From: Actinoplanes palleronii
GTDB lineage: Bacteria > Actinomycetota > Actinomycetes > Mycobacteriales > Micromonosporaceae
Reading direction: 5' to 3'
NCBI RefSeq assembly: GCF_016862315.1
Contig: NZ_BOMS01000018.1
Span: forward strand, 1 to 64,000
Length of the DNA stretch: 64,000 nucleotides
The translations under genes were made by a program, and so were the position numbers. Under the pieces are notes generated by a model. The model saw only the letters and a program-made list of their open reading frames with translations, made no database searches and was not told where the DNA came from. This document shows, in pieces, positions 8,413 through 16,333 of this stretch. Numbering within the stretch: position 1 is the stretch's first letter; each line of letters opens with the position of its first letter.

Positions 8413-9261
8413 ATGACCGACCTGCCACTGCCGGTGCACTACAGCCGGCGTGCGGCGCTGCGCCACCGCGCCGCAAACCCGCGAGGCCTGCCGCCGGGCG
8501 CCAAAAAGCCCGGCATCGAGCAGGCCGGCATCGAGCAGGCCGGCATCGAGCAGGCCGGCATCGAGCAGGCCGGCGTCGAGCAGGCCGGTGGAGGGGACGC
8601 GAAGCTGCCGGTGGTGCTCGTGCACGGGACCAACGGGCGATCAGTTTCGGACTGGTTCACGCTTGCGCCGCTGCTGGTCAACGACGGGCGGGACGTCTTC
8701 CCGTTCGACTGGCGCCGGGCCCGGCCGGTCGGGGACGTCAGCGCCACCCACCACCACGCCGTCGAGCTGGCCGCGTTCGTCGGCGAGGTCCGGGCCGCGA
8801 CCGGCGCGGAGCGGGTCGACCTGGTCGGGCACTCGTGGGGCGCGGTGCTCGGGCAGTACCTGGTGCGCTGCCTGGACGGCGACGCGGCCGGGTCGGTCCG
8901 GTCGCTGGTCGGGCTGGCGCCGACCTACGGCGGGACGACGCTGCACGGGGTGCTCCGCCGGCCGCAGCACCTGCCGGCCGGAGTGCGGCGGTGGCTGGAC
9001 GCCAAGATCCCCACCTGGGTGGAGCAGATCCCGGACTCCGCGGTGCTGCGGGCCATCCAGGCCGCCCCGGCGCCGCCGGGAGTGCGGTCCACCACGATCG
9101 TCACCCGGTACGACCAGATGGTCACGCCGTACCGGGCGTCGTTGCGTGCCGTCCCCGGCGCGACCCCGGTGGTGCTGGACCGGCGCGCGGTGGTCGGGCA
9201 CCTGGGGATCCTGCACCACCCGGCGGCGCTGAGCCGGGTCCTCGCCGCCCTGCGGGACTAG
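8413..9261 (+). CDS. Alpha/beta-hydrolase lipase/esterase with an N-terminal pentapeptide minisatellite
   Basis: A 282-residue hydrolase related to class 2 (EstA-like) lipases. VVLVHGTNG forms the oxyanion loop. Ser141 lies in the nucleophile elbow GHSWG, with Asp234 (TRYDQMVTP) and His263 (VVGHLG) as the likely triad partners. Residues 34-58 are five copies of GI(V)EQA, produced by a 15-bp DNA repeat between an Arg-rich N terminus and the catalytic fold. No clear signal peptide is seen, so the location is uncertain. The start ATG follows AGGAG (8400-8404). The substrate is probably an acyl ester. Confidence 0.85.
   Translation: MTDLPLPVHYSRRAALRHRAANPRGLPPGAKKPGIEQAGIEQAGIEQAGIEQAGVEQAGGGDAKLPVVLVHGTNGRSVSDWFTLAPLLVNDGRDVFPFDWRRARPVGDVSATHHHAVELAAFVGEVRAATGAERVDLVGHSWGAVLGQYLVRCLDGDAAGSVRSLVGLAPTYGGTTLHGVLRRPQHLPAGVRRWLDAKIPTWVEQIPDSAVLRAIQAAPAPPGVRSTTIVTRYDQMVTPYRASLRAVPGATPVVLDRRAVVGHLGILHHPAALSRVLAALRD
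8512..8586 (+). repeat. 15-bp coding minisatellite, five units
   Basis: Five consecutive GGCATCGAGCAGGCC units, the last with one change (GGCGTC). Four are identical at nucleotide level, which suggests recent slippage or expansion. They encode GIEQA repeats in the lipase. Confidence 0.95.
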
Positions 9262-9294
9262 GGCCTCGCACTCGGCCGACCTCCGGAAAAGGGA

Positions 9295-10497
9295 CTAGCA
9301 GGCGGTGTATCCGCGGCCGGCCGACGACCAGGAGCAGGTGTCGATCGTCTTGCCGCCGCTGCTGCGCAGCGTGGCGGCGTCGCCGCCGTTGTTCCAGATG
9401 TGGCCGGTCCGGCCCCAGAAGCGGGTGCTCGCGGTGTTCGAGCCCTTTCCGGTACGGATGAGCACGCTCTTGCCGGCCCCCAACCGGAAGGTGCTGAACG
9501 TGTAGGTGTTCCCGGCCCGGTCCCGGACCGTCCAGCCGGTGAGCGTGGTCGTCACCCGGGTCTTGTTGGTGAGCCTGACGTATTCACCGTTGACGCTGGC
9601 GTTCGTCCGGGTGTCGGTGCCCGCCGCGTTGTACCGGATCCGGGTGAACCGGACCGAACCCACGGCCGGCGCGCTGGGTGTGGCCGCCTGATCCGGATCG
9701 GTCCAGGTCGGGGCGGGCACCGGGGTGGCCCCGGTCGGCGCCGGTGTGGACCCGGCCGTGCCGGCGACCGTCACCTTCGTGGTCGCCGAGTACCCGGCGA
9801 CCACGAAGTTCTCCGGGTCGGCCCAGTCGCCGCCGGTGCTGATCCAGGCGCGGTAGGCCGGCGTGCCGCCCGGCTGGCCGGTGGCCGTCGCGGTGTATGA
9901 GATCGGCGACTCCCCGATCCTCCCGGACACGACCGTGGTCCAGCCGCCGTTGGTGTACCGCTGGATCGTCACCGGCAGGGTCGGCTCACCGGGGTTGACC
10001 GTCACGGTGAAGGCGGCCGTGTTGTCCGCGCTCGAGGTGACCTTGAGCTCCGGTACCACCCGGACCGCGGCGTACCGGCGGTTGGAGTACCCGTCGTCGG
10101 TGCCGACCATCATGATGTGGCCGGAGTCCAGCGGCCGCTTGATGCTCCAGTGCCCGCTGCTGTCCGCCTTGGTGGTCAGCGCCGGCCAGGGCCCGGTGTC
10201 CGAGTGGCTGTAGTCGTTCGCCGGGTGCTGGGCCAGCTGCGCCTTGGTGTCCTTGGCGCCGTAGACGTACGCCTCCTCGTAGAGCGTGACGACGTCGCCG
10301 GCCTGCGCGGTGCCGGACAGCGTGATCGGGTGGTTGGCGTCGTACCCGGTGGCGATCGGTATCCGGTTGAACGTCGGGAGCTGTGCCGCCGGCGCGGGGG
10401 TTCCGCCGATCAGCGCGGCGGCGCCGAACAGGCCGAAAGCGCCGGTCAGGCCGATGATCGAAAGTGCTGGGCGATGCTTGTGGCAGTCCTCGGTCAT
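9295..10497 (-). CDS. Secreted protein with C-terminal lamin-tail domain
   Basis: A 400-residue protein with a hydrophobic export signal (about 12-38, ending in APAA). Two Ig-like/beta-sandwich stretches follow (about 45-155 and 160-255), then a Pro/Thr-rich linker (about 255-280) and a lamin-tail domain (about 285-400; NGEYVRLTNKT, LTGWTVRDRAGNTYTF, RTGKGSNTA, LRSSGGKTIDTC). Lamin-tail domains in secreted bacterial proteins often accompany nucleases or adhesins, but no catalytic domain is visible here. Start ATG at 10497; divergent from the pentapeptide-repeat gene. The specific function is unknown. Confidence 0.8.
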   Translation of the reverse strand: MTEDCHKHRPALSIIGLTGAFGLFGAAALIGGTPAPAAQLPTFNRIPIATGYDANHPITLSGTAQAGDVVTLYEEAYVYGAKDTKAQLAQHPANDYSHSDTGPWPALTTKADSSGHWSIKRPLDSGHIMMVGTDDGYSNRRYAAVRVVPELKVTSSADNTAAFTVTVNPGEPTLPVTIQRYTNGGWTTVVSGRIGESPISYTATATGQPGGTPAYRAWISTGGDWADPENFVVAGYSATTKVTVAGTAGSTPAPTGATPVPAPTWTDPDQAATPSAPAVGSVRFTRIRYNAAGTDTRTNASVNGEYVRLTNKTRVTTTLTGWTVRDRAGNTYTFSTFRLGAGKSVLIRTGKGSNTASTRFWGRTGHIWNNGGDAATLRSSGGKTIDTCSWSSAGRGYTAC

Positions 10498-10542
10498 GAC
10501 CTTCGAAGCTATCGAGGAGTCGTGCCGGAGAATGGCAGTTCT

Positions 10543-11319
10543 ATGGAAACCAATGAGATGCCCCGGCTGGAAGCCGACTGCTCACGCTGCGCGGGGCTCT
10601 GCTGTGTGGCACCGGCGTTCGCCAAGTCGTCGGACTTCGCGGTGAACAAGCCGGCCGGGCAGGCCTGCAAGAACCTGAGCGACGACTTCCGCTGCCGGAT
10701 CCATGAGGAGCTGCCGGAGCGCGGGTTCCGCGGCTGCGTGGTGTTCGACTGTTTCGGCGCCGGGCAGCGGATCACCCAGGAGACGTTCGGCGGGCAGGAC
10801 TGGCGGTCCACCCCGAAGATCGCGGGTGGGATGTTCGCCGTGCTCCCGGTGATGCGGCAACTGCACGAGCTGCTCTGGCTGATCGACGAGGCGTTGCGGC
10901 TGGACGAGGCGCGCAAGCTGCACCCGAAGCTGCGGGCGGCCCGCGACGAGATCGACGCGGTGGCCGGGCGACCGGCCGCGGAGCTGCGCGGGACGGACGT
11001 GGACTCGTACCGGAAAAGGGTTGTGCCGTTGTTGCGCCGGGCCAGTGAGCTGGCGCGAGCCGGCGCCGGAGGCCGCCGCCCGGACCACAGCGGCGCGCAG
11101 TTGATCGGCAGCCGGATGCGCGGGGCCGACCTGCGCGGGGCGAGTTTCCGCGGCGCCCTGCTGATCGGTGCCGACCTGCGCGACGCGGATCTGCGGCGGG
11201 CCGATTTCACCGGGGCGGACCTGCGGGGCGCGGACCTGCGCGGCGCCGATCTGACCGGCGCGCTGTTCCTGACGACGTCACAACGGCGAGCCGCAGTGAC
11301 CGACACCGATCACCTCTAA
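10543..11319 (+). CDS. Cys-cluster protein with C-terminal pentapeptide repeats
   Basis: A 258-residue cytoplasmic protein in two parts. The N-terminal ~95 residues contain a metal-ligand-like cluster (DCSRCAGLCC, then AGQACKNL, RCRIHEE, CVVFDCFG), reminiscent of YkgJ-type zinc/iron chelator proteins. The last ~70 residues are pentapeptide repeats (GADLRGASFRGALLIGADLR), predicted to form a right-handed beta-helix. The ATG at 10543 is chosen; a GTG at 10522 is in frame with GAGGAG only 2 bases away. The gene ends 9 bp before terC, so the two probably share a transcript. Pentapeptide proteins can mimic DNA, but that role is not shown here. Confidence 0.75.
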   Translation: METNEMPRLEADCSRCAGLCCVAPAFAKSSDFAVNKPAGQACKNLSDDFRCRIHEELPERGFRGCVVFDCFGAGQRITQETFGGQDWRSTPKIAGGMFAVLPVMRQLHELLWLIDEALRLDEARKLHPKLRAARDEIDAVAGRPAAELRGTDVDSYRKRVVPLLRRASELARAGAGGRRPDHSGAQLIGSRMRGADLRGASFRGALLIGADLRDADLRRADFTGADLRGADLRGADLTGALFLTTSQRRAAVTDTDHL

Positions 11320-11328
11320 GCTGAGCCG

Positions 11329-12561
11329 ATGCAGCAAGTGTCCCCTCTGGTGTGGCTGTTGACGGTTCTCGGGATCGTCGGTCTGCTGCTTTTCGACTTC
11401 TTCGTCCATGTCCGCCGCGCGCACGTGCCCCGCCTGCGCGAGGCGGCGACCTGGACCTCGATCTACGTGGCGATCGCGATCCTGTTCGGTGTCGGTGTGT
11501 GGATCTTCGGTGGTTCCACCATGGGCGCCGAGTACTTCGCCGGGTACGTCACCGAGGAGGCGCTCTCGGTCGACAACCTGTTCGTCTTCCTGCTGCTGCT
11601 CGGCAGCTTCAAGGTGCCCCGGGCCGATCAGCAGAAGGTGCTGCTGGTCGGGATCGCGGTGTCGCTCGTCGCCCGGACCGCGTTCATCCTGCTGGGCGCC
11701 GCGCTGATCAACTCGTTCGCCTGGATCTTCTACCTGTTCGGGCTGATCCTGCTGCTCACCGCGGGCAACCTGGTGCGCGGCACGAGCCAGGAGGAGGACG
11801 AGACGCCGGACAACGTGGTGATCCGGCTGGCCCGGCGGGTGCTGCGGACCTCCGACGAGTACGACGGGGACAAGCTGGTCACCCACCGCGACGGCAAGCG
11901 GGTGCTGACCCCGATGCTGCTGGTCATGGTCGCGATCGGCGGCACCGACATCCTGTTCGCGCTGGACTCGATCCCGGCCATCTTCGGGCTCACCCAGAAC
12001 GTCTACCTGGTCTTCACCGCGACCGCGTTCTCGCTGCTCGGGCTGCGGCAGCTGTACTTCCTGATCGACGGGCTGCTGGACCGGCTGGTCTACCTGTCGT
12101 ACGGGCTGTCCGCGATCCTGGCGCTGATCGGCGTGAAGCTGATCCTGCACGCGCTGCACCAGAACAACGTGCCGTTCATCAACGAGGGCGAGCACATCGG
12201 GGTCATCGAGATCCCGACCGCGGCCTCCCTGGCGATCATCGTGGGGGTGCTGCTGCTCACCGTGGTGGCGTCGCTGCTGAGCCCGAAGGGCCGGTTCCGG
12301 ACGTACACCGCGGCGGCCCGGCGCCGGGCCGTGGAGTTCCTCGAGGTCGAGAAGGACCCGGCGTACTGCGACGAGGTGTACCACCGGCTGCTCGACGAGG
12401 AGAAGCACCTGCGCTCGCTGCCGGAGCGGTACCAGGACCGGATCCGGCAGCAGGACGACCTGATGAACCTGCTGCGCCGCGCACACCAGGTGCACGCGGA
12501 GCGGGTCGCAGCCGGGAGTTGCTTCGTGCCGTCGGAGCCCGCGGAGCCGTCAACGGCGTGA
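11329..12561 (+). CDS. TerC family integral membrane protein
   Basis: A 410-residue polytopic protein with at least eight hydrophobic segments. Conserved acidic membrane motifs of the TerC/Alx group are present: YVTEEALSVDNLFVF near residues 74-88 and GGTDILFALDSIPAIFG near 204-220. Family members export manganese or act in metal/tellurite resistance. The C-terminal cytoplasmic tail (about 325-410) is charged and longer than the core family. It starts 9 bp after the Cys-cluster/pentapeptide gene, suggesting an operon in which a metal-ligand-like protein accompanies a metal exporter. The 3' end overlaps the convergent gene by 12 bp. Confidence 0.88.
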   Translation: MQQVSPLVWLLTVLGIVGLLLFDFFVHVRRAHVPRLREAATWTSIYVAIAILFGVGVWIFGGSTMGAEYFAGYVTEEALSVDNLFVFLLLLGSFKVPRADQQKVLLVGIAVSLVARTAFILLGAALINSFAWIFYLFGLILLLTAGNLVRGTSQEEDETPDNVVIRLARRVLRTSDEYDGDKLVTHRDGKRVLTPMLLVMVAIGGTDILFALDSIPAIFGLTQNVYLVFTATAFSLLGLRQLYFLIDGLLDRLVYLSYGLSAILALIGVKLILHALHQNNVPFINEGEHIGVIEIPTAASLAIIVGVLLLTVVASLLSPKGRFRTYTAAARRRAVEFLEVEKDPAYCDEVYHRLLDEEKHLRSLPERYQDRIRQQDDLMNLLRRAHQVHAERVAAGSCFVPSEPAEPSTA

Positions 12562-13677
12562 GTGCGGGTCCTCCGACCGGTTCAGGTAGGTGGACAGGTT
12601 GGTGGTCCGGCCCTCGAGCCGGGTGAGCCCGCTCTGCTCCTCCTCGTCGTCGGAGGACGACATCAGGCTGGCCACCCGGGCCGCCAGCGTCGACGCGCGG
12701 GAGGCCAGGTCGGGTTGGGAATACCGGGAGTCCAGCTCGGCGCGCTTGGCCTCCTCGGCGCGCATGGCGTCGGCCTCCACGCCGGGGCGGGCCACGTATC
12801 CGCGGTTGCCCGAGGTCGGCATCGACGAGATCGGCACCGAGGACACCGGGATGTCCTGTTCGTAGCTCTGCTCCTGGTAGCCCTGGTCCTGGTAGCCCGG
12901 CTCCTGGTACGCCTGCTCCTGGTAGACCGGCTGCTGGTAGGACTGCTCCTGGTAGCTCTGCTCCTGGTATGCCGGCTCGGCGTAGACCGGCTCCTGGTAG
13001 CCCTGCTGCTCCTGGTAGGCGGGCTGCTCCTGGTAGGCGGGCTCGGTGTAGGCCGGCTCGTCGTAGGTGGCCTCGGCGTAGATCGGCTCGGCCGGCTCCG
13101 GCTCCGGGCCCGGCACCTGCACCGAACCGAGCAGCGACACCGTCTGCCCCTCGCCGCCCTGGTAGTTGCTGAACTCCGGGCCGATCACCAGCCGGGACAG
13201 CATCCGGGCGTGCGCCGGCGCGACACCGATCTCGGTGGCGTTCTCCACCCGGAACCGGGCGATCGCCTGGCGTAGCACGTTCGCCAGGCGGTCCGCGTCG
13301 CCGACCGTGGCCAGGTCGCCGCCGGCGAACACCAGGGCCGGGTAGCTGCCCTCGGGGCCGTTGCAGACCAGCTGGATCTGGGTGACCGTGGCGGTCCGGC
13401 CGGTGTCCCGGTTGCCCGGCTGCACCCGCAGGTGCTGTGGCCAGAGCCAGAACAACTCGCCGCTACTGAGCGTGTTGCCGTCCGCATACGTATAGCGAAC
13501 TCGCCGGTCGGTGACGAGAACCTCGGTCTCCTCCGGCAGGGTCCATCGTGGCAGCGAGGAGGCCTCGTCGAACGCATACTCGGCCACGGCGCAGCGGCCG
13601 CGCCAGAGCACCCGCTCGCCGCTGTCCAGCGGACCGGGGTCAATACCCGGGGCCGACAGGAAGTGCTGGTGGAACAT
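12550..13677 (-). CDS. Hypothetical protein with N-terminal PH-like domain and YQE repeats
   Basis: A 375-residue protein of unknown function. Residues 1-165 look like a compact beta-rich domain (GERVLWRGRCAVAEY, EVLVTDRRVRYTYADG, LWLWPQHLRV), resembling bacterial PH-like domains; this is tentative. Residues about 200-280 are a run of 4-8 residue repeats built on Y-Q-E (PAYQEQ, SYQEQ, VYQEQ, GYQEP), highly acidic and presumably disordered. The C terminus is charged with a DDEEEQ cluster. No export signal. It is convergent with terC (12-bp overlap). The repeats could expand by slippage because the DNA is repetitive. Confidence 0.65.
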   Translation of the reverse strand: MFHQHFLSAPGIDPGPLDSGERVLWRGRCAVAEYAFDEASSLPRWTLPEETEVLVTDRRVRYTYADGNTLSSGELFWLWPQHLRVQPGNRDTGRTATVTQIQLVCNGPEGSYPALVFAGGDLATVGDADRLANVLRQAIARFRVENATEIGVAPAHARMLSRLVIGPEFSNYQGGEGQTVSLLGSVQVPGPEPEPAEPIYAEATYDEPAYTEPAYQEQPAYQEQQGYQEPVYAEPAYQEQSYQEQSYQQPVYQEQAYQEPGYQDQGYQEQSYEQDIPVSSVPISSMPTSGNRGYVARPGVEADAMRAEEAKRAELDSRYSQPDLASRASTLAARVASLMSSSDDEEEQSGLTRLEGRTTNLSTYLNRSEDPHSRR

Positions 13678-13835
13678 GGTTCCCTTCCCCGTTCACGCCA
13701 CGATCGGAAAACGCAGCCGCAACGATTACAGCCCTGTCCTGCCAGTGCCGCCAGTGACCCGACGCGAATCACACCGGAACTTACCGTTTTGACACCGGAC
13801 GGTGATGACCGGTGAACCATCGGCCGACAATACCG

Positions 13836-14687
13836 TTACTTTCGGTTACCGAACAGGGCGGCCGGTGGGGCCGGGGACGCGACCGCCACCGCGTCGAGGA
13901 CCGGGACCGCTCCGGCCGCGAACCGATCAAGATCAGTCTCCACTCGTCCCGGGAACCAGTCACCCGCGGCTCGCCGGGTCAGCTCGGCCACCGGGGGTGG
14001 TGTGCGGCCGGCGAGCACCACCAGATTGCCGAACCGGCGGCCGCGGAGCACCCCGGCGTCGGCAACCAGACAGGCCTGCGGCAGGACCGACCGGATCGTG
14101 GCGACCTGACTGCGGGCGTGTTTGAGGGGCGGGCCGTCGGCCACGTTCGCGATCAGCCAGCCGTCCGGGGCGAGCACCCGGGCCAGGTGCCGGGCGAACT
14201 CGACCGAGGCGAGGTGGGCCGGGGTGCGTGCGCCGGCGAAGACGTCCAGGACGATCACGTCGTACCCGGAATCCTTCATGCCCTCGACGGCCTCGCGCGC
14301 GTCGCCCACCCGGACCCGGATGCCGGCCTGTGCCGGGAGCGGAAGCTCCCGCCGGACCAGCTCGACGAGCGGACCGTCGATCTCCACCACCCGCTGCGCC
14401 GAGCCCGGCCGGGTCGTGGCCAGGTACCGCGGCAGGGTCAGCGCGCCACCGCCCAGGTGCAGCGTGCGCAGCGGGCGGCCGGGCGCCGCGACCAGGTCGA
14501 TCGCGGCGGCCATCCGCCGGATGTACTCGAACTGCAGGTACGTCGGGTCGGCCAGGTCCACGTGTGACTGCGGCGCGCCGTCCAGCAGCAGTGTGAACGC
14601 GGTGTCCCGGTCCGGGTCCGGTACCAACTCGGCGACGCCCGAGGCGACCGTCTCCACCCGGCGTCGTGACGCCCTGCGCTGTGCCAT
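13836..14687 (-). CDS. Spermidine synthase-like methyltransferase-fold protein
   Basis: A 283-residue protein with a Rossmann SAM-binding fold of the spermidine synthase superfamily. The glycine motif LHLGGGALTLPRYLA (about 95-109), the acidic end of strand 2 (RVVEIDGPLVEL) and VIVLDVFAGARTP in the expected aminopropyltransferase position are visible. True SpeE has a D-x-x-D/Y-x-Q signature in that loop; here it is DVFAGA, so polyamine synthesis is doubtful, as for many short actinobacterial 'fused spermidine synthase-like' proteins. It is divergent from the DUF1800 gene, with 83 bp between. Confidence 0.75.
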   Translation of the reverse strand: MAQRRASRRRVETVASGVAELVPDPDRDTAFTLLLDGAPQSHVDLADPTYLQFEYIRRMAAAIDLVAAPGRPLRTLHLGGGALTLPRYLATTRPGSAQRVVEIDGPLVELVRRELPLPAQAGIRVRVGDAREAVEGMKDSGYDVIVLDVFAGARTPAHLASVEFARHLARVLAPDGWLIANVADGPPLKHARSQVATIRSVLPQACLVADAGVLRGRRFGNLVVLAGRTPPPVAELTRRAAGDWFPGRVETDLDRFAAGAVPVLDAVAVASPAPPAALFGNRK

Positions 14688-14770
14688 CCGATCATTGTCC
14701 CCGGTAGCAGATCGGGAGCGGCGGGCCGGGAACCCGACAGTGGCCCGGGTGACTTCCGACGTGTAGCCGC

Positions 14771-16327
14771 GTGACGGTTATCGAGCAGACCCTGAACCGG
14801 CGTACCGCGATCGGTGGCGCGGTCGCGACCGGCGCCGCCGCCGTGCTTCTCGACGGTGCGCCGGCCCGCGCCGCGGCGGAGCCGGGTGCCGGGACCGGCG
14901 GCCTGCTCCCGGCCGACCCGCTGCTGCACCTGCTGCGCCGGGCCACGTTCGGGCCGAGCCCGTCCTCGATCGCCGAGATCCGCAAGCTGGGCGCCGGCGC
15001 CTGGCTGGACCGGCAGCTCACGCCGGCCTCGATCGACGACGCGGCGGCCGAGCGGCTGATCGCCCGGCTGCCGCTGAGCGGCCTGAGCATCGCCGAGATC
15101 CGCGCCAAGGTCACCGCCGGGCAGCTCAAGCAGTACGGCTGGGATCCGATGTGGCAGCTCGCCTTCGCCGCGCCGGTCCGGGCGATCTGGAGCGAACGGC
15201 AACTCTACGAGGTGATGACCGACTTCTGGTCCAACCACCTCAACGTCACCTGCCCGTCCGGCGACGTCTGGGACAACCGCACCGACTACGACCGCACGGT
15301 GATCCGCAAGTACGCCCTGGGCACCTTCGCCGACCTGCTCAAGGCCTCGGCCCGGCACCCGGCCATGCTCACCTACCTGGACAACCGGTTCTCCACCCGG
15401 CTGGCGCCGAACGAGAACTACGGCCGGGAACTGCTCGAACTGCACACCGTCGGGCTGGGCTACACCGAGGCGGACGTGAAGGACGCGGCCAAGCTGCTCA
15501 CCGGCCTGACCGTGAACGGCACCACCGGGGCCTACCGGTACGACGCCGCCAACCACGCCGTCGGCCCCGTCAAGATCCTGACCTTCGCGCACGCCAACGC
15601 GACCACCACCGGTGGCGAGGCGGCCGCCCTGGCCCTGCTCGACCACCTGGCGATGCACCCGGCCACCGCCCGCCGGATCGTCAGCAAGCTGTGCGTCCGG
15701 TTCGTCGCCGACGAGCCGCCCGCGACCCTGGTCACCAAGCTGGTCAAGGTCTACCTGGACAACCGGTCGGCGATCGTGCCGGTGCTGCGCGCGCTGTTCA
15801 CCTCTCCGGAGTTCGCCGGCGCGATCGGCGCGAAGACCCGGACCCCGCTGGAGGACCTGGCCGCCACCGTCCGGATCCTCGGGTACGGCCCGCCGGCCAG
15901 CGGCACCAAGACCTTCGAGAGCCTGTACTGGATGGTCCGCAACGCCGGGCACGCGCCGCTGGGCTGGGGCCCGCCGAACGGCTACCCGGACGTCGCGGCG
16001 GCCTGGGCGTCCCCGTCCGGGCTGCTGGTCCGGTGGAACTTCCACCTGTCGATCGCGGCCGGGTACTGGCCGGCCGATCTGGTCAGGCCGGCCAACCTGC
16101 TGACCGGGATGATCGGCGCCGCGCCGGCCACCTACGGCGCGCTGATCGACGCGACCGCCGTGCGGCTGCTCGGTACCACGCTCACCGCCGCGCAGAACGC
16201 CGCGCTGGCGACTTTCTACGGCAAGGCACCGTCCTCGCAACTGAAGGCCAACGATCCGGCCGCAGGCTGGATGTATCCGTACTTGATGGCGATGCTGCTG
16301 AACTCGCCGACCTTCGCTCTGAGGTGA
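14771..16327 (+). CDS. Exported DUF1800 family protein
   Basis: A 518-residue protein with an N-terminal RRTAIGG followed by a hydrophobic Ala-rich stretch (about 12-38), probably a twin-arginine-type export signal. The rest matches the DUF1800 layout: LLRRATFGPSP near the start of the mature region, then WSNHLNV, NENYGRELLELHTVG, and CVRFVADEPP. DUF1800 genes are nearly always followed by a DUF1501 gene, as here 6 bp downstream, and the pair is thought to act outside the membrane. The biochemical role is unknown. Start GTG at 14771; no strong Shine-Dalgarno, so the start is moderately uncertain. Confidence 0.87.
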   Translation: MTVIEQTLNRRTAIGGAVATGAAAVLLDGAPARAAAEPGAGTGGLLPADPLLHLLRRATFGPSPSSIAEIRKLGAGAWLDRQLTPASIDDAAAERLIARLPLSGLSIAEIRAKVTAGQLKQYGWDPMWQLAFAAPVRAIWSERQLYEVMTDFWSNHLNVTCPSGDVWDNRTDYDRTVIRKYALGTFADLLKASARHPAMLTYLDNRFSTRLAPNENYGRELLELHTVGLGYTEADVKDAAKLLTGLTVNGTTGAYRYDAANHAVGPVKILTFAHANATTTGGEAAALALLDHLAMHPATARRIVSKLCVRFVADEPPATLVTKLVKVYLDNRSAIVPVLRALFTSPEFAGAIGAKTRTPLEDLAATVRILGYGPPASGTKTFESLYWMVRNAGHAPLGWGPPNGYPDVAAAWASPSGLLVRWNFHLSIAAGYWPADLVRPANLLTGMIGAAPATYGALIDATAVRLLGTTLTAAQNAALATFYGKAPSSQLKANDPAAGWMYPYLMAMLLNSPTFALR

Positions 16328-16333
16328 GGACTG

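Noticed and set aside
11329..11335. A manganese riboswitch ahead of terC
   Set aside because: Only 9 bp separate terC from the upstream gene, leaving no room for a yybP-ykoY element.
13802..14567. Plus-strand frames opposite the spermidine synthase-like gene
   Set aside because: Shadow ORFs; the minus-strand gene has a recognisable SAM motif.
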